A program made the translations under genes and the position numbers. This document shows positions 1-9,123 of a stretch of DNA of 58,687 nucleotides, one piece after another. Origin of the DNA: Herpetosiphonaceae bacterium (GTDB lineage Bacteria > Chloroflexota > Chloroflexia > Chloroflexales > Kallotenuaceae); contig DASUTC010000267.1 of assembly GCA_036374795.1 (NCBI GenBank), positions 1 to 58,687 of the forward strand. Direction: 5' to 3'. The notes under the pieces are model-generated. The model was not told where the DNA came from and did not search any database. It was given only the letters and a program-made list of their open reading frames with translations. Position 1 is the stretch's first letter; every line of letters starts with the position of its first letter.

Positions 1-330
1 GCGACGGTGCAGCCGCTCGACCGCCGCCAGCGCGATCATCACGCCGAGCGGCCCGTCGTACTTCCCGGCATCGCGCACCGAGTCGAGATGCGAGCCGAGC
101 AACAACGTCTTGGCTCCGGGCTGAGCGGCCTCGTACCGCCCGATCAGATTGCCGATATTGTCGCGCCGCGTGGTCATCCCGGCGGCCTCCATCCACGCCG
201 CGACCGCATCGCGCGCCTGTCGTAGCGCCGACGATCCGTAGCGCCGCGTCAGCCGATCGGCCTCTTCGCTAAACGCCGCCAGCGCGTCGATGCGCGCCAT
301 GACGCGGCGGGCGCTCTCAAGCTCACTCAT
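1..330 (-). CDS. allantoate amidohydrolase / N-carbamoyl-L-amino-acid hydrolase (M20 family), N-terminal part
   Basis: The first 110 codons of a gene that runs off the left edge. The reading frame contains GSHLDSVRDAGKYDGPLGV (residues about 79-97), the metal-binding signature of the M20 allantoate amidohydrolase / carbamoylase family, in which the His and Asp are di-metal ligands. Family members hydrolyse allantoate or N-carbamoyl amino acids in the cytoplasm. The ATG at 328-330 has GGAG about nine bases upstream and starts 3 bases after the HIU hydrolase stop, so it is probably the last gene of the urate-degradation run. Position beside uricase, HIU hydrolase and OHCU decarboxylase favours allantoate as substrate. 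The exact specificity cannot be read from this fragment. Confidence 0.85.
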   Translation of the reverse strand, partial: MSELESARRVMARIDALAAFSEEADRLTRRYGSSALRQARDAVAAWMEAAGMTTRRDNIGNLIGRYEAAQPGAKTLLLGSHLDSVRDAGKYDGPLGVMIALAAVERLHRR

Positions 331-333
331 GGC

Positions 334-696
334 TTAGCTCCCTCGATACGTGCTGTAAGACCAGGGCGACGCCAGCAGCGGCACGTGGTAGTGGGCCTGC
401 GGATCGGCGATGCCAAAGCGCACCGGGACGCGATCCAGAAACGGCGGCGCGGTCGCCGTCACCGGCTGCGCGGCGAAATACTCGCCCACGGCAAAGACCA
501 GCTCATAGACGCCGACCGCCAGCTCATCGCCCGTTAGCAGCGGCCCGTCCGTGCGTCCATCGGCGTTGGTGCGGACGGTCTTCAGCAGCGTCCGCTCGGC
601 GCTGTCTGGATCAAGCCGCCACAGCTCGATCGCCAGATGTGCCGCCGGACGGCCCTGGGCGGTGTCGAGGACATGCGTGGTAAGACGACCTGCCAT
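334..696 (-). CDS. uraH: 5-hydroxyisourate hydrolase (HIUase, transthyretin-like)
   Basis: A protein of 120 residues, the usual size for the transthyretin-related HIU hydrolases. It begins [18 protein letters not shown], with the conserved LTTHVLD block that supplies an active-site His, and ends in the family tetrapeptide YRGS. It hydrolyses 5-hydroxyisourate, the product of urate oxidase, to OHCU. It sits 11 bases downstream of the urate oxidase gene and 3 bases upstream of the allantoate amidohydrolase start, so co-transcription with both is very likely. Confidence 0.95.
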   Translation of the reverse strand: MAGRLTTHVLDTAQGRPAAHLAIELWRLDPDSAERTLLKTVRTNADGRTDGPLLTGDELAVGVYELVFAVGEYFAAQPVTATAPPFLDRVPVRFGIADPQAHYHVPLLASPWSYSTYRGS

Positions 697-707
697 AGTC
701 TCCCCCG

Positions 708-1637
708 CTACGCATCGCGCGTCAGCTTCAGCCGGATCGAGCCGTAGGGCGGTCGCGGATCGGTGTAGACCTTGAGCCTGGGATCGTCCTCAGCGACGAA
801 CGCGGTATCCCACAGCCGGTTCTGCGCCGCGAACGAAACCTCCGCCATCTGCGGGAAGCGCTCCAGCAGCCGCACGCCGATCTCATGTACGAGATGCTGG
901 ATCGACATGCTGACGAACTGGTGAAAGACCGCCTGCACGACATCGCGGACCTGCTCGGCGGCAATGTAGCCCGCGTGGTCGGCGGCGAGCATCTGCGCGG
1001 CGTCGGCGTACTTCCAGAACACGTCGAGATAGATAAACAGCGGTCGGTCGGTCACTTCCGGCAGCGTCGTGTACGAGTCGCGGGCGAAGCTGGCAAACGC
1101 GCTGCCGGTCAGCTTGATCAACTGCATGCCCACGCGACCGCACTCGTGGCTGGTGACAACGATCTCATCGCCCCGGCGCTCCAGATCGATCGCCGCGACC
1201 GCCGCGTCGTCGTGGGAGCGGCTGAAGAGCACGCCGCTGTCGGCGAAGCCCTGGGCGTCGTCGGCGGGCACGCGCGCCGCGACAAAGGGCTGCTCCCGGC
1301 CAGACACCCGCAGCGATTGCATCACGGGATAGGTCGTCAGGAATTGCCGCCCCAGAAACTCAAGCCAGCCCTCAAGCGTCGCGCCGTCGAACGCTAGCGC
1401 CTGCCTCAGCACAAAGTTCTTCATCGTATCGGTCGCGACCACGTTGGAGTTATCGCCCTGGGTGTAGGCTGGGAGGAAATTATCGCCAAAGACTTCGACC
1501 TCGACGTTCACCGCGAAGAGCGTGTTGGGCCTGCCCGCGTACGGCGATTCGGGAATCACGGCCAGCCCGGTCAGAGGCCGGGCGTAGGTGCGGTAGAGGC
1601 GTATATCCGCCTTGCCATAGCTAATCTGAGTACCCAC
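708..1637 (-). CDS. urate oxidase (uricase)
   Basis: A protein of 309 residues, the normal length for a cofactor-free uricase of two tandem T-fold domains. Recognisable blocks are [12 protein letters not shown] near the start (the catalytic Lys/Thr region), [31 protein letters not shown] (about 45-75, with the substrate-binding Thr-Asp pair) and the C-terminal half around [15 protein letters not shown]. The enzyme oxidises urate with O2 to 5-hydroxyisourate and H2O2. HIU hydrolase follows 11 bases downstream and OHCU decarboxylase lies 45 bases upstream, so the three steps from urate to S-allantoin are encoded together. Confidence 0.95.
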   Translation of the reverse strand: MGTQISYGKADIRLYRTYARPLTGLAVIPESPYAGRPNTLFAVNVEVEVFGDNFLPAYTQGDNSNVVATDTMKNFVLRQALAFDGATLEGWLEFLGRQFLTTYPVMQSLRVSGREQPFVAARVPADDAQGFADSGVLFSRSHDDAAVAAIDLERRGDEIVVTSHECGRVGMQLIKLTGSAFASFARDSYTTLPEVTDRPLFIYLDVFWKYADAAQMLAADHAGYIAAEQVRDVVQAVFHQFVSMSIQHLVHEIGVRLLERFPQMAEVSFAAQNRLWDTAFVAEDDPRLKVYTDPRPPYGSIRLKLTRDA

Positions 1638-1682
1638 AGTCTGCTCCTTTGCGACGATGAAAGCCTGTGCGTTTTGCCCGGT

Positions 1683-2204
1683 TCAGTCGGCGACGGCATC
1701 GCGCAGCCGCAGATAAGCGATCCTGGCGATCTCGCGCAGCGCCGCCTCGATCTCCTGCTCGCGGGTATGCTGAAGCCGCTCGTCGAAGCCTGCCAGGATG
1801 CTCGCTTTCTTGTTCTCGCGGGCACAGATCACGAATGGAAAGCCGAACCGCTCGCGGTAGGTCTGATTCAGCCGGTTGAACGTGGCGATCTCGTCTGGCG
1901 TCAGCCGGTCCAGCCCCGCCGCCGCCTGCTCGCCGGTCGACTCGGGCGTGAGCGTGCCTGCCAGCGCCGCCCTGCCGACCAGATCGGGATGCGAGCGGAT
2001 CAGCGCGATCTTTTGCTCCGTCGGCGCGCTTTCCATCACCTGGCAGAGCGCCTGATGCATGTGCGCGAGATCGCGGAATGGACGAGCGTGCCAGGCTTCG
2101 GCGACGATCCAGGGCGGCCCCTCAAAGACAAAATCGAGCGCTGCGACAAACGGCTCGTGATCGAGCGCGTTGAGCTCCGGCACTGTGAGCCGCGTTCCGG
2201 GCAT
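1683..2204 (-). CDS. uraD: 2-oxo-4-hydroxy-4-carboxy-5-ureidoimidazoline (OHCU) decarboxylase
   Basis: A protein of 173 residues, the normal size for UraD. The block LIRSHPDLVGRAALAGTLTPEST (about 68-90) is the family signature, and RFGFPFVICARENKKASIL (about 119-138) is the second conserved segment. The enzyme decarboxylates OHCU stereospecifically to S-allantoin. It is the first gene of the minus-strand purine run, and CAGGAG precedes its ATG. Its 5' region is shared with the divergent 8-oxoguanine deaminase gene. Confidence 0.95.
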   Translation of the reverse strand: MPGTRLTVPELNALDHEPFVAALDFVFEGPPWIVAEAWHARPFRDLAHMHQALCQVMESAPTEQKIALIRSHPDLVGRAALAGTLTPESTGEQAAAGLDRLTPDEIATFNRLNQTYRERFGFPFVICARENKKASILAGFDERLQHTREQEIEAALREIARIAYLRLRDAVAD

Positions 2205-2249
2205 AGCTACTCCTGATGGCGCGGGCGATCAACCGCTGAGCGTGGCCGA

Positions 2250-2278
2250 TTGACGCTGTCAGGCCGCGCGAGTATAGT
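2250..2278 (+). promoter_or_regulatory. sigma70-type promoter of the 8-oxoguanine deaminase gene
   Basis: TTGACG (2250-2255) and TATAGT (2273-2278) are separated by 17 bases. The predicted start of transcription is near 2286, about 40 bases before the deaminase ATG. The complement of the -10 reads TATACT, so the divergent uraD promoter may share this site. Confidence 0.55.
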
Positions 2279-2324
2279 TGCGCCGATCAGTTTAGCATAC
2301 CTGGCAACCAGGGGAGCATCCCAC

Positions 2325-3689
2325 ATGGCCTCACTTCTGCTTAAGCATGCCGCCCTGCTCGTGACGCTGGACGCCGCCGATACGCGCTGGGCCGACGGCG
2401 GCATCTATGTCGTCGACAACGTGATCCGGCAGGTCGGTCCCACCGATCAGTTGCCGCAGCAGGCCGATCGGATCATCGACGCGCGCAGCATGATCGTGCT
2501 GCCGGGCCTGGTCAACACGCACCATCATTTTTACCAGACGCTCACGCGCAACGTTCCGGCGGCGCAAAATGCCAATCTCTTCAACTGGCTGCGCACGCTC
2601 TATCCGATCTGGGCGGGCATGACGCCTGAGGCAATCGCCGTCAGCACCAAGATCGCTATCGCCGAGCTGATGCTGTCGGGCTGTACCACGGCCAGCGATC
2701 ACACCTATATCTGGCCCAACGGCGCGCGCATCGACGACCAGATTCAGGCGGCGACGGAGATGGGCTTTCGCTTTCATGCCGCGCGCGGCTCGATGTCGGT
2801 CGGAGAGGCGCAGGGTGGCCTGCCGCCCGACCGCGTGGTGGAGGATGAGGCCGCCATTCTGCACGACTCGCGCCGGGTGATCGAGACGTATCACGATCCT
2901 GAGCGCTACGCGATGCTGCGGATCGTGCTCGCGCCGTGCTCGCCGTTCTCGGTTTCGCCCAACCTGATGCGCGAGAGCATCGCGCTGGCCCGCGCCTACA
3001 GCGTCCACTCGCACACGCATCTGGCCGAGACGCTGGACGAGGCCGACTACTGCGCGGCTGCGTTTGGTCGCACGCCCGTGGAGCTGGCCGAAGACCTGGG
3101 CTGGATCGGATCGGACGTGTGGCACGCCCATATGGTCCACCCCGCTGCCGACGAGATCGCGCGGCTGGGAAGCAGCCGCACCGGCGTTGCGCACTGCCCA
3201 AGCTCGAATATGCGGCTGGCCTCAGGCATCGCGCCGATCCGCCCGCTGCAACAGGCGGGCGCGCGCGTCGGGCTGGGCGTGGACGGCTCGGCCTCCAACG
3301 ATAGCTCGCATCTGCTGGCCGAGGCGCGGCAGGCGCTCCTGCTTCAGCGCGTCACCGGCGATCCTGCGGCGCTCAGCGCGCTCGACGCCCTGCGCCTGGC
3401 GACGGTCGGCGGCGCTGCCGTGCTCGGACGCGACGACCTCGGCGTGCTCGCGCCGGGCATGGCGGCAGACTTCATCGGCTACCGGCTGGATACGCTGGCA
3501 TTCGCTGGCGGCGCGGTCCACGATCCGCTGGCGGCGCTCGTCTTCTGCCAGCCGCCGACGGTCGATCTCAGCGTGATCAATGGGCGGGTGCGCGTTCAGG
3601 AGGGTCGTCTGCTCGATCTGGATCTGCCGGTGCTGATCGAGCGCCACAACGCTATCGCGCGCGCGCTGGTACGCGGCGAGCAGCAATAG
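2325..3689 (+). CDS. 8-oxoguanine deaminase / guanine-deaminase-like amidohydrolase
   Basis: A protein of 454 residues with the metal-dependent amidohydrolase fold. The metal motif NTHHHFYQTLTRN is near residue 65, further ligands are in HTHLAE and WHAHMVHP, and the catalytic Asp is in VGLGVDGSASND. The N-terminal composite beta-sandwich segment (LLLKHAALLVTLD) and the overall pattern match enzymes annotated as 8-oxoguanine deaminase. The chlorohydrolase group (AtzB/guanine deaminase) is the main alternative. The ATG at 2325 is chosen because GGGGAG precedes it and homology begins there; in-frame codons before it overlap the promoter. Deaminating 8-oxoguanine yields urate, which would feed the divergent uricase pathway. 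Confidence 0.85.
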   Translation: MASLLLKHAALLVTLDAADTRWADGGIYVVDNVIRQVGPTDQLPQQADRIIDARSMIVLPGLVNTHHHFYQTLTRNVPAAQNANLFNWLRTLYPIWAGMTPEAIAVSTKIAIAELMLSGCTTASDHTYIWPNGARIDDQIQAATEMGFRFHAARGSMSVGEAQGGLPPDRVVEDEAAILHDSRRVIETYHDPERYAMLRIVLAPCSPFSVSPNLMRESIALARAYSVHSHTHLAETLDEADYCAAAFGRTPVELAEDLGWIGSDVWHAHMVHPAADEIARLGSSRTGVAHCPSSNMRLASGIAPIRPLQQAGARVGLGVDGSASNDSSHLLAEARQALLLQRVTGDPAALSALDALRLATVGGAAVLGRDDLGVLAPGMAADFIGYRLDTLAFAGGAVHDPLAALVFCQPPTVDLSVINGRVRVQEGRLLDLDLPVLIERHNAIARALVRGEQQ

Positions 3690-3714
3690 TGCGGAACAGT
3701 CGAGGGTCAGGAGT

Positions 3715-3832
3715 CGCGGAGCCGGGAACAAGGGAACACGGGCAGAAGCGAAAACAAGAGAACAAGGGAACAAGGGAACAAGGAAATTAAGCCTTTGTTC
3801 CTTTGTTTCTTTGTTCTTTTGTTCAGGCCCTT
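3715..3832. repeat. dispersed GAAC/AAC-rich repeat, copy 1
   Basis: Reiterated GAACAAGG units are followed by their complement (CCTTTGTTTCTTTGTTC), giving a long imperfect inverted repeat after the deaminase stop. It could fold as a terminator-like hairpin. Related AAC-rich stretches recur at about 7222, 8245, 19462, 38309, 45398, 51608 and 58240. Confidence 0.7.
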
Positions 3833-4012
3833 TCGCTTTAACCCTTTTTGACATCATCACCCCGATCGGCTAGACTGAGCCATATTGGAAAAGCAGCTTG
3901 CCTCGACGACTCAGCCCTTCGAGCCGTGTACCCCTCCGGGCCTGCCTTGCGATCCTCTGCCGCGCTGCCCCATCCCCCCGCCTGGGGCTACCCGCCGAAA
4001 GGAGAGTCCGCC

Positions 4013-5323
4013 ATGCTTCGTCGCGCTTCTGGTTTCGCCCGTCTTCCTGCCTCCCGCCGCCTGCCGCGCTCCCGGCTGCTCGTTCTGCTCGTCGCCCTCC
4101 TCAGCGGCCTTGCGCTGGCCCCCGCCGTAACCTCCGCCGCCCTCAGCCCGGACCGGCAGCAGCTCAGCGATCCCGTGCTCGGACTCACGCTGAGCTACCC
4201 GGCGAGCTGGTCCGTCGTCCACGATCCCTACCTCTTCCCGACCTACGGCTTCATCCTGCGCTCAGCGCCCGCCGATGCCGCCAATGGGCATGGCCGCTCG
4301 CCGGTCGCGCGCGTCGCCATGCACGAGCAGACCATGCCCGATCAGCTCGACGCCGTGGTGCAGGCCAAGCAGGCCGAGTATCCCGATGTGCCGATGCAGC
4401 GCTGGACCGTGCCGCTGGGCGCGGGTCTGACCGGCGTGGCGCTTGGGCCGGTGCCGGGCGGCCAGGTGTCGATCAACGTCTATGTCGCGGCCAACGGGCG
4501 GGTCTATCAGATCAACTATTACGGCGAGAAGCTGGACGCGCAGGCGCACGCGCTGCTGGCAAGCCTCCGCTTCAGCCGCCCGACGCGCTCGGTCGCCTCG
4601 CTCAATCTGGCGGACGCTAGCTCGGACGAGGCGCTCTACGGCGGGCCGCGCCCGGCACAGCCGGAGGCCGATCCGAAACGCGAGGCGGCAGCGGCGGCAG
4701 AGGGCGATCCGTGGATCACGGAGGGCGAGTACCAGCTCTCGAACGGGTGCTGGGCACAGCCGACGACCTTCTTTATTCAGACGACACACAGTTGGGACGC
4801 CAACTCGCACGAGAATCCAGGCTGGAGCAAGATGGGCACGCCGAACTTCTGGGGCGACAACACCCATGGGAACTGGGGCCTCGGCAAATGCACCCATGAC
4901 TACTACACCAACGACTACTACGCGATCGACTACTACCTGAACAGGGGCGATCGGCTATACAACCCGTTCAAAGAAGGCTACGTCACCTACGCGGGCTGGG
5001 ACCCCGACAACTGGTGGAACTACGGCAGGATGGTCGTGATCAAAACGCCGAGCGGCAAGTTTTGGAGCCTGTCGGCGCACATGAGCGCGATCAACGTCTC
5101 GAAAGGGCAGTACGTCACCGACGCCACGCTGATCGGGTGGGCCGGATCGTCGGGCTATGCCGATCCGTATCCGCACGTGCATCAGGTCTTCTACCGCTAC
5201 GCTCAGACCTCCGCCGGGCGCCCCTACGGCGGCCAGGGCGTGAAACAGACCGCGCTGACCTATCTCGGCAACGGCGGCGGCGTGTACACCAACTTCTTCC
5301 AGGGCAAGTGGACTAGCTGGTAG
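4013..5323 (+). CDS. secreted M23-like (LytM) peptidase family protein
   Basis: A protein of 436 residues. A basic n-region and hydrophobic core (LLVLLVALLSGLALAPAVTSA, about 22-42) form a signal peptide. The first half is a putative substrate- or wall-associated domain without a clear family. The last 150 residues resemble an M23 fold: DYYAIDYYLNRGD, then LSAHMS, and PHVHQVFYR carrying the HxH zinc motif. Family members cleave peptidoglycan cross-links or act as non-catalytic LytM scaffolds. The first zinc His is not in the usual place (a His lies 11 residues before the conserved Asp), so activity is uncertain. Start chosen at 4013 because AAGGAGAG precedes it and the signal peptide begins there. 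Confidence 0.7.
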   Translation: MLRRASGFARLPASRRLPRSRLLVLLVALLSGLALAPAVTSAALSPDRQQLSDPVLGLTLSYPASWSVVHDPYLFPTYGFILRSAPADAANGHGRSPVARVAMHEQTMPDQLDAVVQAKQAEYPDVPMQRWTVPLGAGLTGVALGPVPGGQVSINVYVAANGRVYQINYYGEKLDAQAHALLASLRFSRPTRSVASLNLADASSDEALYGGPRPAQPEADPKREAAAAAEGDPWITEGEYQLSNGCWAQPTTFFIQTTHSWDANSHENPGWSKMGTPNFWGDNTHGNWGLGKCTHDYYTNDYYAIDYYLNRGDRLYNPFKEGYVTYAGWDPDNWWNYGRMVVIKTPSGKFWSLSAHMSAINVSKGQYVTDATLIGWAGSSGYADPYPHVHQVFYRYAQTSAGRPYGGQGVKQTALTYLGNGGGVYTNFFQGKWTSW

Positions 5324-5351
5324 CAGCCGGGCGCTTGCGATAGCACACGTA

Positions 5352-5381
5352 ACGGCACCAAGCGATCAGGCTCGGTGCCGT
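5352..5381 (+). terminator. hairpin after the M23-like gene
   Basis: ACGGCACC (5352-5359) pairs with GGTGCCGT (5374-5381), followed by TGTTGCTT. It lies 28 bases after the stop. The remaining AT-rich space to 5663 shows nothing else that I recognise. Confidence 0.5.
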
Positions 5382-5663
5382 GTTGCTTAACACGTCTGTT
5401 ATGGCGGTGGGAGGATGCTTAAAAGAGTGATAGGCATCCTCGTAGGGGAGAGTTCGAGAATGCCTATCTGTTCGGAGCAGCTCTTTACACTTAACCAGGC
5501 TAGGCAGCACACATTCTTAACCTGATAGATGGTGTATCGAACCAGTACTGCTATTAAACCAGAGTCGATTGCGTAGCGGAAGGCTCAAGCGATACAATCA
5601 ACCGATACACCGACGATACAGATCAGCGGATGAGCGTCGCCGCGCAAGCCTGCTTGTGCTTCC

Positions 5664-6701
5664 TCAGGGCAAGGCAGCGCGCAGCCAGCGCAGCCAGTTG
5701 CCATACAGCACGCCATCCACATCCTCCTGGCTCCAGCCCGCCGCCAGCAGCGCCTCGCCGATCTTCGGCAGATCGGCGATCGACGCCATGCCCGCCGGTA
5801 GCCACTCGACACCAAGACCGCCATCGAAGTCGGAGCCGATCCCGACGTGGCCGGTATCGCCAGCGATGGCGCAGATATGCTCGATGTGGCGCACGACCAT
5901 CTCCAGCGATACGTTTTTGCCGTCGTCGATCTTCCAGCCGGGAACCAGGAAGATGCTCGCGGGCACGATGCCGATCACGCCGTCGCGCTCCACGATCGCC
6001 CGGATCATGTCGTCGCTCAACTGCCGATCGGTGGGCACCAGCGCGCGACAGTTGGCGTGCGATGCGAGCAGCGGCCCCTGGTAGAGCCGGAGCGCCTCCC
6101 AGAAGCTCTCCTCGCTCAGATGGCTGGTATCCAGCGCTATGCCGTAGCGCTCAAGGCCGCTCATCAGCTCGCGGCCTGCGGGCGTCAGCGGGCCGGGCGC
6201 GCCAGTGCCGCCGCTATAGCGCGTGGCGCTCCACGCAGGCCCGACGATCCGCAGCCCCGCCGCGTGCCAGTCTTCCAGCTCAGCCAGATCGCGGATCGGA
6301 TCGGCACCCTCCATCAGCGGCACCAGGCCCGGCAGCGGCGTCGTGCCATTCAGCGCCGCGTCCAGCTCGGCCCGCCCGCCGATCAGCGCGATCTGCCCCT
6401 GCGCGGCGAGATCGTGGTAGTAGCGCAGTTGTGCCCAGCCCTGCTCGTTGGCCTCGTCGGGCGTGTGATACACCGGCCCGATCAAGTTAAAGAACGTATG
6501 CGGCGCTTGCACAAAGATCGTGCCGAAGACGATGCGCACATCGACCGCGCGCAGCGTCGGCAGTGATACCGTGGGCGTTTCCCGCAGTGATGTTGCCCGC
6601 TGCCCATACGCCGAGGCCCGCAGTTGGTCGAGCGGCAGCCGGAGATCGCCGCCGAGCGCCTGCGCATTGAACGCCAGGTCAAGATGCGCGTCGATCAGCA
6701 T
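5664..6701 (-). CDS. membrane dipeptidase (M19 / renal dipeptidase family)
   Basis: A protein of 345 residues in the M19 zinc dipeptidase family. It opens with LIDAHLDLAFNA (HxD metal ligands) and contains MEGADPI (bridging Glu region), DTSHLSEESFW, ASHANCRAL and GIGSDFDGG. These correspond to the conserved metal and substrate sites of the family. Such enzymes hydrolyse dipeptides, including D-containing ones. No signal peptide is seen, so a cytoplasmic role is likely. The DinB-like gene ends 3 bases upstream of its start, which suggests one transcript. Confidence 0.9.
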   Translation of the reverse strand: MLIDAHLDLAFNAQALGGDLRLPLDQLRASAYGQRATSLRETPTVSLPTLRAVDVRIVFGTIFVQAPHTFFNLIGPVYHTPDEANEQGWAQLRYYHDLAAQGQIALIGGRAELDAALNGTTPLPGLVPLMEGADPIRDLAELEDWHAAGLRIVGPAWSATRYSGGTGAPGPLTPAGRELMSGLERYGIALDTSHLSEESFWEALRLYQGPLLASHANCRALVPTDRQLSDDMIRAIVERDGVIGIVPASIFLVPGWKIDDGKNVSLEMVVRHIEHICAIAGDTGHVGIGSDFDGGLGVEWLPAGMASIADLPKIGEALLAAGWSQEDVDGVLYGNWLRWLRAALP

Positions 6702-6704
6702 AGG

Positions 6705-7181
6705 CTACTCCTCAACTGGCATGGCCGTGCCGCGCACGAGCTCTTCCCGATGCGAGCGGGTGTGGAGAATCAGCACGCGCAGAACATCGCCCGCATTCTG
6801 CGCGCTCGGCACCCACGGGAGCCTGATTGGCTGGGTGCCCAGATCGTTGGTGCTCGCCTCCAGAAACGCCGCTACGTCGTCACGGATATGCTGCCAGTAC
6901 GCCAGCACCTCCGCCCACGGACGGTCGCGATTGCGCTGGAGCCGCTGCGCGTTGATGTCGTGAATATCCACCGGCCCATCAGGCGGCGGCGGCGCGTCGG
7001 GCTTGAGAAAATGCACAAATGAATACGCCGAACTGGCGATGTGTCCCAGCAGATCATGAGCGGTCCAGCCATCTTCGCGCACGGGCTGGCGCGCCGCCTC
7101 CGCGCTCATCGCCCGGACGACCGCATCGATCGCGGCTGACTCGTTCCGCCAACTGGTGCGTACTCGCTCGATGTCAAACAT
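6705..7181 (-). CDS. DinB / mycothiol-dependent-maleylpyruvate-isomerase-like four-helix protein
   Basis: A protein of 158 residues with the DinB/YfiT-type four-helix bundle pattern. The segment GWTAHDLLGHIASSAYSFVHF (about 43-63) places a His in the family metal-site position, and LILHTRSHREELV near the C terminus supplies the HxxxH-type motif. These proteins bind a metal and often act as thiol-dependent transferases or isomerases; the substrate is unknown. The start at 7181 is supported by AAGGAG seven bases upstream. The stop is 3 bases before the M19 dipeptidase start. Confidence 0.75.
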   Translation of the reverse strand: MFDIERVRTSWRNESAAIDAVVRAMSAEAARQPVREDGWTAHDLLGHIASSAYSFVHFLKPDAPPPPDGPVDIHDINAQRLQRNRDRPWAEVLAYWQHIRDDVAAFLEASTNDLGTQPIRLPWVPSAQNAGDVLRVLILHTRSHREELVRGTAMPVEE

Positions 7182-7221
7182 GAGGATGCTCCTTGCGCCG
7201 TCAGGCCGGGGGTGAGGGCCT

Positions 7222-7305
7222 GACCAAGAACGAAACAAAGAACAAAGAACAAGAAACCTTGAACTTTGAACCTGGAACTCGAAGCTCGAAACTCGAAACT
7301 TTGAA
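7222..7305. repeat. dispersed GAAC/AAC-rich repeat, copy 2
   Basis: Tandem variants of GAACAAA, then CTGGAACTCGAAGCTCGAAA-type units, fill the gap between the VOC and DinB-like genes. The second block shares ACCTGGAACTCGAA with the copy near 19500. Confidence 0.7.
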
Positions 7306-7311
7306 CGTACC

Positions 7312-7707
7312 CTATCGCTCATCACGCGCCCAGGCTCCCGGCGCGATCGTCTGCGCTGGCTGCGAGCGAATGCCAATCGGCAAGCCGTCGGGATCGACGA
7401 TATAGAACATGCGCCCGCCATCGCTGGTCGTCGTCAGCTCCGAGGCGATCGTCACGCCCTGGGCTTGCAGCGCGGCATAGGCCGTATCCGCATCGTCCAC
7501 GACCATCACCAGGCCCGTGCGCCGATCGAGATCCGGCTCGGAGTCGCGCCGGTCTTGAAGCAGCTCGACCTGCGCCGCGCCCGCGCTCAGGATCGCGCCG
7601 CCGACCACGCGCTCGACGATCGGCAGCCCCAGCACCTCGCTATAAAAGTGGAACGAATGCGCCAGATCCGTAACATACACAAAGAACCGCGCAGAGTGGA
7701 TCTGCAT
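7312..7707 (-). CDS. VOC superfamily (glyoxalase / bleomycin-resistance type) protein
   Basis: A protein of 131 residues comprising one VOC module pair. It shows the N-terminal beta-alpha pattern SARFFVYVTDLAHSFHFYSEVLGLPI and the C-terminal GGRMFYIVDPDGLPIGI, a common metal-site segment in this superfamily. Members are metal-dependent lyases, dioxygenases or drug-binding proteins. The reaction cannot be inferred here. It is followed downstream by repeat copy 2. Confidence 0.85.
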   Translation of the reverse strand: MQIHSARFFVYVTDLAHSFHFYSEVLGLPIVERVVGGAILSAGAAQVELLQDRRDSEPDLDRRTGLVMVVDDADTAYAALQAQGVTIASELTTTSDGGRMFYIVDPDGLPIGIRSQPAQTIAPGAWARDER

Positions 7708-7794
7708 AGCTTAAAACCTTTCATGTAGCACGCCTGCTGATACGCATCATGTACCGAATCGGTCGACGCTGACCAGGCTGGGGAGCGGCCAAAA

Positions 7795-8166
7795 TTATAC
7801 GGCAAATTCGACCAGCTCGCGATTAAAGGCGGGACGGCAGATCGCCCAGGCGGTACAGCCGCCGGGACCGCCGCGCTCGGCATACAGCGTCAGCGGCGGC
7901 AGCTCCAGCACATCGTCGGGGCCGAGCCGCACCGTGCCGTCGGGCAGATCCACCTCGCAGCTACCCGCGACCACGATCAGCACCTCGTGAAATCGGTTAC
8001 GGCGCAGCGGCTGACCGCCGCCCGGCGGCATCACGATCCGCGCCACACTCATCGACTCGTCTCCGGTCGAGACGCGGCCCAACAGCTCAGAGATCCGCGA
8101 GCCATCGGGGGTGATCAGATCCCGCTGCGGATCGCGACGATACAGCATACCTTGTTCCTTCTTCAT
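7795..8166 (-). CDS. cupin-domain protein
   Basis: A protein of 123 residues with a single cupin barrel. Motif 1 is degenerate (RRNRFHEVLIVVAGSCEVDLPDG, with one clear His) and motif 2 is L.PDDVLELPPLTLYAERG. Most of the metal-binding His residues of canonical cupins are absent, so it may be a sensor or a non-metal isomerase-like cupin. It is separated from the VOC gene by about 90 bases. No substrate can be proposed. Confidence 0.75.
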   Translation of the reverse strand: MKKEQGMLYRRDPQRDLITPDGSRISELLGRVSTGDESMSVARIVMPPGGGQPLRRNRFHEVLIVVAGSCEVDLPDGTVRLGPDDVLELPPLTLYAERGGPGGCTAWAICRPAFNRELVEFAV

Positions 8167-8244
8167 CCCGAATCAAAGAATGTATTCACGAAAGCGTGCC
8201 TGCGATTCTGCCTAAGCAACTATTGGGGCATACTTCGCGGCCCG

Positions 8245-8297
8245 CGGTTCTCTTGCTCGCTTGTTCGCTTGATCCCCTGATCGCTTGTTCTCTACCC
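8245..8297. repeat. dispersed AAC-rich repeat, copy 3 (short)
   Basis: Read on the minus strand this is a run of GAACAAGCGA/GATCAAGCGA-like units between the ABC permease stop and the cupin start. It is shorter and more diverged than the other copies. Confidence 0.5.
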
Positions 8298-8316
8298 CGC
8301 CCGCCCTGTCGTCGCC

Positions 8317-9105
8317 CTAGCTGCTGGCGCTGGTATAAAAGCGCAGCGCGAAGCGCCAGAACCAGACGCTCAGGCCGAACAGGCCGAGCGCCAGCGGACC
8401 GGCCAGCCAGACGTAGCGCCAGTCGAGCTTGTCGATCAGCACCGCCGCCGGAAACGTCGTCATAAAGGCGATCGGCACGATAAACGTAAGCACAAAGCGC
8501 ACAGCGCCCCGGAAGACGTTGACCGGAAAGCGGCCTGCCTCGAAAAACGAGTAGATCAGCTCCGAGATGTTATCGACGCGCACGAACCAGAACGCCGAGG
8601 TGATCAGCGCGATCCACACCGAGTAGAGCATCACCGCGCCCAGCACGAACATGATCACAAACATCGCCAGCGCGCCGATGCCGGGCCGCACTCCCAGTTG
8701 CAGCAGGGCATAGCCTACGACCCCAAAGCCGACCAGCATGTCGAGCAGCTTCCAGAACACGATCTGGCGCGTCGACACAAAGAACTGGCTATCCAGCGGC
8801 TTGAGCAGCACGAAATCGAGTGTGCCTTTGCGAACATGCTCGATGATCGCCTGGATGTTGGGCCGCAGCAGCGCCTCGATCAGCCCGGAGAAGACCTGGA
8901 ACATGCCCACCACCAGCAGCGCCTCGTGGTAGCTCCAGCCCGCCAGCGTCGGACGATGCTGGTAGAAGACCGCCAGGCCAAACCAGACCCAGGCCGTCCA
9001 GCCGATGCTGAACAGGCCGTGGACCACGAAGTTGGCGCGGTACTCAAGCTCGGTCAGCAGGCTGGCCTTGTAGAAGATTTTAAGCAATCGCAGGTAGCGT
9101 AGCAT
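8317..9105 (-). CDS. ABC-2 type transporter permease (PF06182-like)
   Basis: A protein of 262 residues with about six hydrophobic segments, starting LRYLRLLKIFYKASLLTELEYRANF and including ...EHVRKGTLDFVLLKPLDSQFFVS, the cytoplasmic loop typical of the ABC2_membrane_6 family. These permeases form heterodimers driven by a separate DrrA-like ATPase. Its partner permease is encoded at 9640-10434, with a Nudix gene between them. No ATP-binding subunit is present nearby, so the ATPase must come from elsewhere or lie outside the window. Confidence 0.9.
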   Translation of the reverse strand: MLRYLRLLKIFYKASLLTELEYRANFVVHGLFSIGWTAWVWFGLAVFYQHRPTLAGWSYHEALLVVGMFQVFSGLIEALLRPNIQAIIEHVRKGTLDFVLLKPLDSQFFVSTRQIVFWKLLDMLVGFGVVGYALLQLGVRPGIGALAMFVIMFVLGAVMLYSVWIALITSAFWFVRVDNISELIYSFFEAGRFPVNVFRGAVRFVLTFIVPIAFMTTFPAAVLIDKLDWRYVWLAGPLALGLFGLSVWFWRFALRFYTSASS

Positions 9106-9123
9106 CGATGCTCCGGTCGCAGC

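Noticed and set aside
4900-5200. Idea that the M23-like protein lacks its first zinc His and is inactive
   Set aside because: A His lies in CTHDYY upstream of the conserved Asp and related proteins have variable spacing here; inactivity cannot be claimed.
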